A DNA stretch of 64,000 nt from Hyalella azteca (Eukaryota > Arthropoda > Malacostraca > Amphipoda > Hyalellidae), in NCBI RefSeq assembly GCF_000764305.2, contig NW_025939693.1:434001-498000 (forward strand), written 5' to 3'. Positions 10,623 to 21,608 of this stretch are shown one piece after another. A model generated the notes under the pieces. The model was given only the letters and a program-made list of their open reading frames with translations. It was not told where the DNA came from and did no database searches. Within the stretch, counting starts at the first letter, position 1. Each line of letters starts with the position of its first letter. The position numbers and the translations under genes were made by a program.

Positions 10623-12635
10623 ACTCGTATTTTAGAGCCAGACTTTTAATCATGATTCTAATTTTTTTATATATCATGGTCTTCTTAAACAAAATACATA
10701 TACGGGTAAAAATATTCGACAGATATTTTTCCCTTTCAATATATTTAATTTTAAATAGATAAATTTGACAGATATTCAGTCATATTACAGCGAGAATAAT
10801 CGACTAATTTCGTCTCAGTCACCCAGATACTCAAATGTATACTCAAAATTCGGCTCTCGAGTCAGTGAATAAATCTGCCTCCTCCTCTCCTGCGAATAAT
10901 GCTTCTCAACCATTCAAATTGGCATTTACGCTTGAAGACAGAAATGACTTGTCTGCTATTAAAGAACAGCAATATCCAGGGGGCTAAATTACTGAGAATG
11001 AAGTTTAATAAGGTAATAGATCCATCAGATTGAGACAGGCACGACTCTATTTTTCACTGAAATAACAGCGGGAAAAATTAATGCAAATGTAACTAAACGT
11101 AGGCTATGAAGCCTTTAAAAAAATCGTACGAATTCGTGTGCCCAACAGTTTAGTCAAAACCTACAGCAAAGACGAGTGTTTGCTTCTCTAGTTATTCAAA
11201 TATTTGTTACAATTAATTGTCATAGGAACGTTTCGGTGAGACTTGAAAATATTGTAATATTGCAAATATTGTGTCGCATTGCCTACTAATACAGTGGGTA
11301 ATGATGCTGATTTTGCAAATGCAGACCTACAATTAAATTTAATTGTAATATATTCGGAAATTATAAACCTTGAATGATGCAGAACCATTCACTGAACGAC
11401 CTCCAAAATTCTGTTTGTGTCAGAGATAGAACGAAGAATATGAACACAAGCAAATAGGGCAAGGTCACCAGAGATTTCATGCTAAAATTCTGAAAATTTG
11501 AACACTTAATTTAATCCCTGGATCCCCGTGAGTAAATAGATACTAAGTCTCATGATAGCCTTGAGACATGATTTACACGAAGCTCAAGAAGCGAGGTAAG
11601 CAAGATGACATTGTCGGACTTGGCCCCAAACAAACACTCGGAGGGGGATCCTATACACGCTGTGCAAATCCTTCGAAGAAAGAAGTTAGTTCTTCAAACA
11701 TGTGGCAGTGCAGAACATCGATAGACTCTTGGGGCTGATCACGACGACTTGATGTGAATCAAAGTCACGATTTCTGGTCATAACGATAACTTACTTCTGA
11801 AAATGGCGCGATAAACAATTTTCATGAGTTTAATCCAAAAATATATTACTGCATTTTTTATTAAATCGAAACACAAATACACTTAAAAAAATTCAATCAC
11901 ATAGAATATTTTAGCAGCACTGACGAATCAGGGGAGGGACCACAAACTGACAATACATCCAACGCAATTCGATTAGTATTATAGATTCAGGAGTCAAACA
12001 GTCAAACTGCGTCATTAAACACAAACTCGTACAATCAAACTTTACAGCGGTGCAGAAAACGCACAGTCCTGCAGTGTATAACAAAACATCTCATCTCGAC
12101 AAACAATTAAATGACAAACGAACATTCGTTGTCTCGGAGAAGAATTTTTTGAGGTGTTGTCAAATAAATTCCGTAGCTATACTGACAAGGAGATATTGGA
12201 CAAAATTTTATTACAGTAATTTAGGTCGTAAGTATATTCGAAGCCAGTACTTTAAATAAACAAGTTCGTGCAATTAATGATGAACGTCAATACTGCATCA
12301 AGATGGAAACAAAACAATGATCGAAAAAGCTTTAAAATTTAACGTTCAATGAATCGCGAACTTTGGATGAACTGACTTGAAAACATTTCAGGCTCCACTT
12401 GAAAATATTTCAGACTCCATTTGAAAACTATCCGATTAAGTGCAGACAAAACTGTCTTCCTTTTATGCAGTTATTCGTACGTTTTTGCATCATTTTACTA
12501 AAAGCAAAATGATTATTTTATAACGAATATTCAATTGTTAAATATTTAGCATGCACTTTCAAACACAAAACGAGAAACAAAAAAATAAGCAGCTTAGTGT
12601 AGCGCATCTCTGCATGCTATTTGTCATGTACACAA
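10623..12635. other. Intergenic, nothing recognised
   Basis: AT-rich sequence with only short spurious frames. I see no repeat, transposon end or RNA gene. Confidence 0.4.
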
Positions 12636-12797
12636 TTGTCATACACAGACACCATTGTCACACACACATACCTTAATGACACGCACGAACAATTATCACA
12701 CACTCATACAATTATCACACACTCGTACAGTTATCACACAGTCATACAATTATCACACACTCGTACGTACAGTTATCACACACTCATACAATTGTCA
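12636..12797. repeat. Minisatellite, 19-bp unit, about 8 copies
   Basis: Unit ATTATCACACACTCATACA, with early copies degenerate (ATTGTCATACACAGACACC) and later ones cleaner. One copy near 12755 has a four-base CGTA duplication. It probably grew from a CA-rich simple repeat. Confidence 0.88.
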
Positions 12798-13826
12798 GTG
12801 AAGACTATGTTAATGCTCCACTGAGTCACAAGCCGCCTCCCTGGTGCACAATGCGCGACTCGAGTTGATATGCGACGGAAATGGGGCGGTTTCATGGGGA
12901 ACAATCGGACGATGTTGCGGTGATGGGCCCTTGGTACGAAGTTAGCCACAATGGCCAAGAAGTGGCTATGCGACTCTTCAACAAACTAGGATAAAGATAA
13001 CTTGTTTCCAGGACTCGTCGTGGCCGATTGCAGTAACTCGATGAAACTCGCGTGACTTGCAATCATAGCGTCGCCCGATTCAGATCGCGCGTGCTGATTG
13101 AGTTAACGGCAAGTTATGATGCCTCCAGCCTATATAGATTCCTCTGGCACCAACGCCGGAACATTCAACACGGTGAAAACATTCGAAAATATTGCTATTT
13201 CAAAAGCAGTTTAGCGCTTTTATTTGTATATTTATAAGAAAAAAAATGTGTTGAAAGGAATTAGATCCTAAGCAGTAAATTATTTCTTAGACGCCAGTAA
13301 ACGAGCAAGGATTCAAAAGCTTGTGCACAGCATTCTTCTCATTCGTCACGAGACCCCACGGAACCTTTTAGAAAATTCCATGGTTCAGAATAAAATAAAA
13401 CTTATTGTGAAATCGAGTATTTACATCATTTATTTTCGAGAACATAAATTTACAAAGTTAACGTGCAGAGCCTCGCGAACAAGTAAAAGGAGCTATTAAG
13501 TCGAGTTTCCAGATTAATGAAAAAATCTATAAGAACCTACAATATTACGACACCACACATTTATAAGTCTTATCACTGCGCATGACTCCAACCGAACTTA
13601 AGTACCTAACGGACTACCGTGAGTTGAAACTCATTAAGAGGCCACCAGTATTTGCCCGCGGCTCAGGAGCAGGACCGATATTAACTGCCAGCTGTAACTC
13701 AAATTCCAAGGAGAACTCAGAGGATATCATGAGATTAATATACCATTTTTTAAATAGTGATTTTAATTATACTATGAAAATATAGAAAAGCTACGAAAGA
13801 TTTAAAGAATTCATATTTAAAATATA
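12798..13826. other. Intergenic, GC-richer patch at 12800-13130
   Basis: About 12800-13130 is GC-richer than its surroundings (GGAAATGGGGCGGTTTCATG). I checked plus and minus frames and found only short interrupted ones, so no exon is claimed. The remainder is AT-rich. Confidence 0.35.
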
Positions 13827-14053
13827 CAGTGGGGGGAAATAAATATTCGTACACTTGAAAAATCGTATTTTAATGTATGTAAGTACACAAACTTAACAGG
13901 AAAAGTGATTTAAATTATGTACAGAGACGCATAGTATTCAAAAATATTATCAAAAGAAATTAAATCTCAATGCAACAAAAAACAATGCAACATGTTCACT
14001 TTTCGGGGTGAAAAAAGTATTCGTACAAAACAATAAATCCGCATTATTTTATT

Positions 14054-14155
14054 TTAATATTTGGTTGAATACCCTTTATTCAGCTCAACAGACACCAGTC
14101 TATTTCTATACGTCTCGACCAATGATTTGCAGATGCTGACTGGTATTTTATACCA
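14054..14155 (-). pseudogene. Tc1 transposase C-terminal fragment (left arm, mirror copy)
   Basis: On the minus strand, 14155 down to 14057 encodes the same 33 residues (WYKIP to STKY) as the right arm and stops at 14056-14054. The two copies converge outward from the central loop, so the duplicated part is the 3' end of the original transposon. The DDE catalytic core is missing. Confidence 0.9.
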
Positions 14156-14169
14156 TTAAGAATCTTAAG

Positions 14170-14289
14170 ATGGTGTGCCAAGAAGAATGGTATAAAATAC
14201 CAGTCAGCATCTGCAAATCATTGGTCGAGACGTATAGAAATAGACTGGTGTCTGTTGAGCTGAATAAAGGGTATTCAACCAAGTATTAA
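14170..14289 (+). pseudogene. Tc1 transposase C-terminal fragment (right arm)
   Basis: The frame from ATG at 14170 reads 39 residues and stops at TAA 14287-14289. It contains QEEW, KIP, LVETYRNRL and NKGYSTKY, which match the EEW..IP...LV.SM..R...V...KG..TKY pattern that ends Tc1-family transposases. The catalytic DDE residues lie upstream in intact enzymes and are absent. This is a remnant with no enzymatic capacity. Confidence 0.9.
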
Positions 14290-14499
14290 ATTAAAATAAT
14301 GCGGATTTATTGTTTTGTACGAATACTTTTTTCACCCCGAAAAGTGAACATGTTGCATTGTTTTAATTTCTTTTGAGAGTATTTTTGAATACTATGCGTC
14401 TCTATACATAATTTAAATCACTTTTCCTGTTAAGTTTGTGTACTTACATACATTAAAATACGATTTTTCAAGTGTACGAATATTAATTTCCCCCCACTG

Positions 14500-16077
14500 T
14501 ACATACAATTAGGATTCCGTTCGAGCAGCTCAATATTTTTTTTAACATAAGACTTAGAACACTGGACCCGGCTGAAATTGATGAGAAATTCTGAAACGTG
14601 AATTTCACGAGAAATACCGAAAAAAATTTCGACTAACGAGCACTAAATTACGACATGGGCGTCACAAAAACACATAACTCAAACAAAGTTGAAAGGAACA
14701 AATAGCAAGATACGAGTAAATAATTTTCAGCAATCGCTCCCAACATCACAGCAAATTCCTGCATCATCAACAATTCTGCTGAAAACTTGGTTTAACTTTC
14801 CCAAACTTCGCCTAGTTCCATGAAAAGCTCAAAGGCCAAACTGAACCCGACAGACGAATGTGCCATACAATGCAGAGTATGGAAGGTCGGTGGCAAGATT
14901 TGCGCAATTATACTAGTATCTTCTTTTTTTTTACCCGTAAAATACACGAAAAAACAAAATAGCGAAAAAATGGGATTAAAACACGACGATGTAAGAAATA
15001 AATGAGTTGTTTGAAGTTATAAATTAGATCGGTTCAAATTGTACAGTGAAGCAATTAACTCTGTCAATGAACAGCAAGCCATAGCGGACGCTATCTTTGC
15101 TTGGCAGCAACTGTATTGAGAAACACATTGGAAGTGACTGATTGGCGAATTTAGAGACATCTAGCTTGTCATCCAAGTTGAAGCCGTTTAAAACGCTTCG
15201 AAAATCACTAATACAAATTTCAAAAAATAGAAGGAGAAAATAATGCCGATAAAAAAAGTGTGATGAAGGTATAAAAAAATGCTAATTCACAGAATGATTG
15301 CCTAGCTAACTGAATACACTCACATTGCCAACACATTTCGCAACATTGTCATTGTAAATACGAGCGTGACTTGCAAATATCGGATACGAAAAATTTTAGG
15401 AATGATCTATAACGAGATAGATATTTACACAAAAGAAATAAGCAGAAAAAAATAATAAAAACGGAAATAACAACATCATATATTTTGTTATTTTCAGAAG
15501 GAAGCGTGCAACGAAAAATTAAAATTCAAAATAGCAAATCCCCGGGAGGTTGCGGTCAAAGTTCGATGGCAAGTTTTTTAATTTGTCTTAGACAGCATAT
15601 GAGGCTAGGCCCGTAGTTCCCTAACTGCGATGTTAGGACATCTCTGGTGGTCGCGGAAAATTTTGGGGTTTGAACGATTTTTAAATATTTTCTACGACAC
15701 ATAAATGTTCACTGCCGAGCACCAGCTAACCTCTAAACGATACAAAGCATCACCATTTGCCAGCCCAAATGCTCTTACCGTTAAATTGAAATAGTACTTA
15801 CGCTAGTTTAATGCCCTAATTTTGAGTGAATTTAGTAGGACAAAATGCTGCTAATACTGAAAAATAGCGGCTAATATGAAGAACTATGGAATATTCGAGT
15901 GGTAGTTGATCATACAAAGTTTCTCAGTCCATAGGCTAGACGGTGTCTGGCGTCACAGAAACTAAGACATGATTATAAATTGCCAGGCCTCGCTATCTGC
16001 GAGGACAGCTAGCTGGAAGACAAGTAAGAAGTCATGTCCATAGAACCAGGCCTGTAAAAAATGTAAGAAATAAACGC
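14500..16077. other. Intergenic, nothing recognised
   Basis: AT-rich. A 61-codon plus-strand frame at 14820-15005 is Lys-rich and unremarkable. No transposon end or RNA gene is seen. Confidence 0.4.
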
Positions 16078-16407
16078 ATGAATCAAAGTGAAACTGCACA
16101 AAAAGCTTTAAAATGTTTTTACACGAACTCGGACTCCGTTTTGAATAAAAGAAGTGAACTATTAACTGTGATTGAAAACGAGCGGATAGACATTATTTGT
16201 ATTACAGAAACACTCCCTAAAAATCGCGGGGGGAAAATTGTACCTGTTGAATTTCAGTTGCCAGGATTTGATTGTTTTCATAACTTAAATGAAGAGCAGT
16301 GCAGTAGAGGTGTAGCTTTGTGGGTTAGAACCTCTTATGGGGCCCAGCAAGTCAAGTTATCTGCAGAACATCAATCAGCTAGAGAATCAGTGTGGTGCGA
16401 ACTTTAG
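16078..16407 (+). pseudogene. LINE endonuclease (EEP) domain, N-terminal fragment
   Basis: The 109-residue frame matches the start of the endonuclease/exonuclease/phosphatase domain of non-LTR retrotransposons (CR1/jockey/L2-like). It has LKCFYTNSDSVLNKRSEL near residue 11, IDIICITET near residue 37 carrying the metal-binding Glu, and RGVALWVR near residue 77. Intact domains run to about 220 residues with later His and Asp motifs, which are missing. The frame ends at TAG 16405-16407, and the 32-bp minisatellite begins at the next base. No reverse transcriptase follows. Confidence 0.85.
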
Positions 16408-16774
16408 CCTCTTACAGCTCACATGAGGCCGCCATGCTGCCTCTTACAGCTCACGGGAGGTCGCCATGCAGCCTCTTACAGCTCACGGGAGGTCGCCATG
16501 CTGCCTCTTACAGCTCACATGAGGCCGCCATGCTGCCTCTTACAGCTCACAGGAGGTCGCCATGCAGCCTCTTACAGCTCACGGGAGGTCGCCATGCAGC
16601 CTCTTACAGCTCACGGGAGGTCGCCATGCTGCCTCTTACAGCTCACGGGAGGTCGCCATGCTGCCTCTTACAGCTCACATGAGGTCGCCATGCAGCCTCT
16701 TACAGCTCACGGGAGGTCGCCATGCAGCCTCTTACAGCTCACGGGAGGTCGCCATGCAGCCTCTTACAGCTCAC
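16408..16774. repeat. Minisatellite, 32-bp unit, about 11.5 copies
   Basis: The word CCTCTTACAGCTCAC recurs at 16408, 16440, 16472 and onward every 32 bases, followed by ATGAGGCCGCCATGCTG or GGGAGGTCGCCATGCAG variants. All plus frames are open, giving false proteins up to 180 residues. The same unit occurs at 27279-27355. Confidence 0.96.
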
Positions 16775-16867
16775 GGGAGGTCACCAAGCAGCCGGGAGGT
16801 CACCAGGCAGCCGGGAGGTCACCAAGCAGCCGGGAGGTCACCAGGCAGCCGGGAGGTCACCAAGCAG
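16775..16867. repeat. Minisatellite, 19-bp unit continuing the 32-bp array
   Basis: Unit GGGAGGTCACCAAGCAGCC, about five copies, strictly alternating AAG and AGG at one position, making a 38-bp dimer. GGGAGGTC and GCAGCC are both parts of the 32-bp unit, so this array arose from it by internal deletion. The identical alternating array is present at 27356-27432. Confidence 0.94.
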
Positions 16868-17044
16868 CAAACATATCTTTGAGCGGCTGTAGAACAAAGA
16901 GTTTTTGTGGTATAGAATTGAGATTTTGCAGATGTTGGCTACATAGGTTGTACATAATTCCATAGAATTTTTGTTTCAAACTGAATAAAATTTCAGGAGT
17001 TATAAGACTTTTAGTGAGCTCTGTTTTTTTTGTGTCACCCTGTA
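16868..17044. mobile_element. Possible solo mariner-like terminus
   Basis: The sequence ends TTTTTTTGTGTCACCCTG followed by TA at 17043-17044. The inverse complement CAGGGTGACACAAAA is a common type of mariner terminal repeat in arthropods. A matching left end is not found upstream, where the minisatellite and LINE piece lie. A decayed relative, TTTTTGTGTAACGCGGTA, is near 25211-25228. Confidence 0.4.
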
Positions 17045-20000
17045 TTCTATCTATAAATATTCTGGAACGTAAACCTATTTTCAGAAACAAAATTTGAGCG
17101 CGTTACCTGAGATCGTGAAATTTCCGCAGCAACTTAATACTTATACTTGATCAATAACACAACAATTCCAATATTTCCGACTAATACATTGGATCCGTTT
17201 CAAAATGAATTCTAACGCGAATTGGTGTTTACAGCACGAAACGCTAAAATATTTACAAGATTAGAATTCAATAGCAAAACACCTCGCGATGTTTTTATGC
17301 TAATGGAATTGATGACCAAAGATTATAAAGGTGTTTACAGTGGAAGTCCGTCAAACGCTTATAGCTAGTATGGAGCTTCGTTAAAAATTATTCTCTGAAT
17401 TGGAATGAAAGATCCACTGGAGATCAGCTGACAAGGATACACAATTAAGCCCGTAGGTCATTTTTCATTCATATAACGCTATAACTATCCTCATCGAATG
17501 ATGCCAAATCAGGGCTCCTGAGACTCCGTTATATCTTAAAAGTTGGCTCGGACTTGACTTTGAAATAATTGGATGAGGCATCATTGGAAATATTTTATTA
17601 TAACTGTAAAAACAGAGATAAATCACAGTTGCAATTTTTATTTTGACAAGAATTTTCCAAGGTAGAAGGCATGTTCCCTTGCAACTGGCTTTTCTTGAAT
17701 TCAGTGTCTACGCTCGCCCGACCAGTAATAAAAGTATACGAGTCACCCAAAAAAAGTCAGATTACGGTTCACAAAATTTTCATGAAAAGAAAACCACTGT
17801 GTAAAAATCAGTCGAGCAGCTGTGTGAGTACAAAGCCTGAAACGAAGAGAAAATCTCAAGATGGTGTAGATATAAATTTCTATAGCAATGATGGTTGTAG
17901 AACTAATTTGCATTTTACGGGCAGGAGAAACGTCAGGCTATTGTTAGAATTGCAGCTCATTTCTCTGGCACGGCTCGCAAGTAAACAAGTTGACGACATG
18001 AAAGCCACTCTGATGAAACACCTTCCGGTGAGCAAGGAATAAAACAAAGCTAAAAATAACAAACAAATGAAATAAAAATAACTGGGGTTTACGCGCGAGT
18101 AAACTGCATACGCGTCGCAATCACGGAGAGAATACAATGAATATTAGGCGTTGACTGAGGCGACGGTTTACAGCGAGGAGTAAATTTGTAAAGAGTTTTC
18201 ACCGATGCCAAGTCTTCTTCATGGTTTACTACGTGCAAGGTCTATTTTAATATTCAAATAACCGGTAAAAAAGTTTGAATATTTAGAACTGTATTAATTA
18301 GAATTTAGAACTGTAAGCTGTCCTCATTTTTATTTCTCTGTCACCTGCGCCCAAAGAAATGAGTGAGATTACGTCGAAATAGCGATGCACTTATTTAGGC
18401 TATCCAGACGTGGCTGAAGCGGTCCGAGCAAATAGTGTGCCACTATTTGTACAAGGCAACCCATTCCTTTTGTGAGTGTATTCAGTAATTATACTGAAAC
18501 ATTTTGCAACAATTCGTTGTTTCACGTACACCTTCTCTCCAGCTGCACGGTGCATCTCCGGGGAGTTTCTTATCAATTTACCAACCTTAAGGGGCTAAGC
18601 ACTGCACAATTAGTACCCTATTGCGTGTAAATTAATACGATTATTTCGTGACAATTAGTACGATTATTACGTCGTCAGAGACGCGATATTTTGCCGTGAC
18701 CAGGATAAGAACCTTCAAGACACAAACACTCAAAGTGATACGCGGGAGATTCCTCGATGATAAAATTCATCATGTAAATAATGATCGTGAGTACACAGCA
18801 TTCGTTCACCATTAAATCTGGCGCTATACTCGATGATCATGGAATTTTTCATTGTATTATCTACTCGTTTAATCTGTCTGCGCAATTGTCAATTCGTGAA
18901 ATAAGTGAAAATGTAGCCACTTAAATAATAAAGCCTGTACAGTGTACAGAAATTCGTGAGCTGCTATAAACTTTATTAAATTTCCAAGATTCCGCTACGC
19001 TCGAGCCATGACTCTCGCTAAGCAAGGCAATTATTTTCACTTTGGGGAGCAAGACACTGCACTTTAGGGAGATGAACTGCTTGCTGCATAGCAAAATGAT
19101 TAATTCATGTATCTCTTGAGACCGAATTAGGTTGATTGAAATAGTTCAACAGTTTCTCTCGTTGAAATCATTACTGAGCAAACAAAAACCAGAAAGAAAA
19201 ATCCCAGAGTGCAGGTTAAAATGAAAAAGTCAACCTAATTTTATTGCAGGATCAAACTGAAGTGGAAATTATTTGTAAATGAACGCCATTAGTACAAGCG
19301 AATTGTCAATAAAAACTCATGCGTGTCTCGCGCGACGAGCTACTCACTAGCTACCCTTTCTTTATACGCTAGTGAACAAAACAAAGCTAGTGCAACACCT
19401 TCGCAACGACACGTGTACAAAGGCACTCAGTAAGTGAATAGATGAAGGATGCAAAGCCAATATGCGAATAACGATCCTCAATCTCGCATCACGCATCAGT
19501 GAGCACTGCGTTAAAGGCTTAAGAGACAATCCTTATGCAGACAGAATTCGATTCGCAACCATATTTTGCAACTAAATTTGATTATTTTTCGGAGATCATA
19601 ATGGATCACTTAGACTCATAGATCAATTTAAAGACTTCTGAAAAATCGCTTAATTATTTTTTCAAATTATATATTCTACACATTAGCGTATGTCAGAAAT
19701 ACGGTTATTCAGCTATGCCTTTGCCGAGGCAAAGGCTTGATGCCGTCATCGCTTGAGCTGTTCAGACACTGGAGACAAAGAACACGTCTCGCCTCAAAGC
19801 GAGCACATGACGAGGGACGACATTCCACGCGATACTGAGACTGCACTGAGCTTTTGTTCAGCTGAGATGAAGCGGTACGTGTCCAAAGATCCAAAGGGTT
19901 GGAAACGAAAATAATTCTCTCGGAATAGGTCGCAGATGCATGGAAATGCACTCCGTGAATACACGCTAGTAAACACGTCTAAACATCAGTAGGGCTCACA

Positions 20001-21396
20001 TTTAGGAGCAGCTCCATGTATTAAGGAGCAGTTTGAGATGTGTCTGAGATGAGATTGAATGTGTCAGGGGTCAGTGTGAGAGCATGGCGCCGGATAATTT
20101 CGCCTAGTTATGCTATCAACCGCCAAAGCGATAATTTAAATATATAATCCAGAGGAATCAAAAAAGTTTTTCCGTACAATGTAGACTATATATTTAACAG
20201 ACACTCTAAAACTTTGTAACCCATTCGAGACGAACGTAAAAAATATTTGTAGACGAGTTGGAATCTTTAAATCAGAATGTATAGTCATACGATGGTTTTG
20301 CGTTCAGCATCAATAAAAGAAATATATCAGGAAAACATTTCAGATCGTGTGTTCGAAAATTTTCCTACTCTCAGTTTATCGGGGCGCATGCCGGAGGCCA
20401 GCTTTGCCAAACTTCACACTTAGTTCATATTCCATTCCATAGGTAAGAACGCTAGAGTGCATAACGGCCTATGAAGTCAAGAGCTCAAAGCCCTAGCGCC
20501 GGATGTCCACAGCCACAAAGTAATTAAGCTTGCCAAAGGTAAACATGGCCATACTGCATCTGGCCAAACCTCTTCAGGCCTAACCTATACAAGCTGCAAC
20601 CTTTCTACACCCAAAACAAACCTGAGTGGACCTAACCTAACCTCATTGGTTGCAAGCAGTTAGAAAGGCGGTCCAAGTGTGCTGGTAGAGCCCGTCATTG
20701 GCTGCAAGAAGGTTGTGAGACGGGACAGCGTGAATAGGTTAGGCCAGAAGAGATTAGGCCGGAGTAGGTACAGCCGGATGGGGAGCTGCCTGCTTTTGAG
20801 CGAGCATGCTTAAGCATTGGCTGAAGACCTATGCCGCTATTATCTTTCGGCAGTGTGTCGCTTGTCTGGATTACGGAGTTCAAGCGTAGTCTGCGGCTTC
20901 TAGTTCTGAGGCTGAGTAAAGTTAATGCATGGTGAAGCTAGGCGTTGGCTCCAGGGACTATTTAAGAGTAAAATTTGTGGCCTACGGCTGCGCCCCCAGT
21001 TTATCCAGTCCACAATGTGAACGGAAACTCAGCCTAAATAATAATAGTTTAGTACAAAAAAAAGTGGCACGTAACCTGACTATTACCGGAAGTTTACTTT
21101 AGCCAATAGCTGCGGAGAGCACTTCGCGGGGGTTTCCAATAATATAACGAATTCATGAAAATTATATGAATATCAAGATGCCCACTGAAATGGGTAACCA
21201 AATTCCATGTTCGGGAAAAGGCAGTCCCCGGAATACGTCTTCACAATTTTATGGACTAGGAAATGAATCTATTTACTGTCATAACATTATTATTATTACT
21301 TTGTTCAATTTTATTTTCATGTTTTTCCATTTAGATTAAGATAATTAAGATTATTCATGAATTATTTTAAAAATTTCAAGTGAAACAGTTTTATTA
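17045..21396. other. Long intergenic stretch, no gene recognised
   Basis: Mostly AT-rich. The 123-codon plus frame at 17671-18042 is Lys/Ser-rich without recognisable motif and is left uncalled. A GC-richer, partly self-similar patch at about 20380-21010 contains repeated TTGG(T/C)TGCAAG words (20647 and 20697) and scattered CCTAACCTAACC, but no frame or structure I can name. Confidence 0.35.
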
Positions 21397-21608
21397 CACT
21401 GTTAGAAAAAACGGTGAAAAAACGGTCCCACCGGCGTTCTAGTGGCCGGTCGCCCCGTGAAAATAAACTGTTTCGCCGTTATTATCAGATGTTTTACGGA
21501 TTTCTAGTGTAAAATTAGAATAAAAACGGCAACGCGATGTTTCTTTTCACGTTCCGACCGGCCACTGAAACGCCGGTAATACCGTTAACGGTAATTTTTC
21601 TAACAGTG
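21397..21608. mobile_element. 212-bp MITE with about 70-bp imperfect terminal inverted repeats
   Basis: Starts CACTGTTAGAAAAA and ends with the inverse complement, with TA on each side (21395-21396 and 21609-21610). The arms also match internally: ACCGGCGTT, AGTGGCCGGTCG and CGTGAAAA occur in inverted order. The 60-70-bp middle has no coding sense. TA targets point to the Tc1/mariner superfamily; the exact family is unknown to me. It is non-autonomous. Confidence 0.87.

Larger units (their letters stand above)
13827..14499. mobile_element. Tc1-type foldback element: two mirror-image 3' transposon ends
   Basis: Ends CAGTGGGGGGAAAT and its inverse complement are each bounded by TA (13825-13826 and 14500-14501), the Tc1/mariner target duplication. 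The left arm, 13827-14155, and right arm, 14188-14499, are near-perfect inverted copies; the left has 17 extra bases. Each arm holds two copies of a (T)ATTCGTACA-containing box, at about 13829-13851 and 14004-14027 on the left, like the IR/DR termini of Tc1 transposons. The inner half of each arm encodes a transposase C-terminus. The 32-bp centre is the unpaired loop. It cannot make a transposase, but both ends look mobilisable in trans. Confidence 0.93.

Noticed and set aside
10254..10692. Cys-rich 122-133-residue minus frames resembling secreted Cys-repeat proteins
   Set aside because: They arise from the 17-bp minisatellite read in three frames.
17671..18042. 123-codon plus-strand frame as a host gene
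   Set aside because: Low-complexity Lys/Ser composition, no domain, no splice or promoter support, and base composition as in the flanks.
20630..20660. Telomere-like CCTAA repeats
   Set aside because: Only two adjacent CCTAAs, far below an array; no subtelomeric structure follows.
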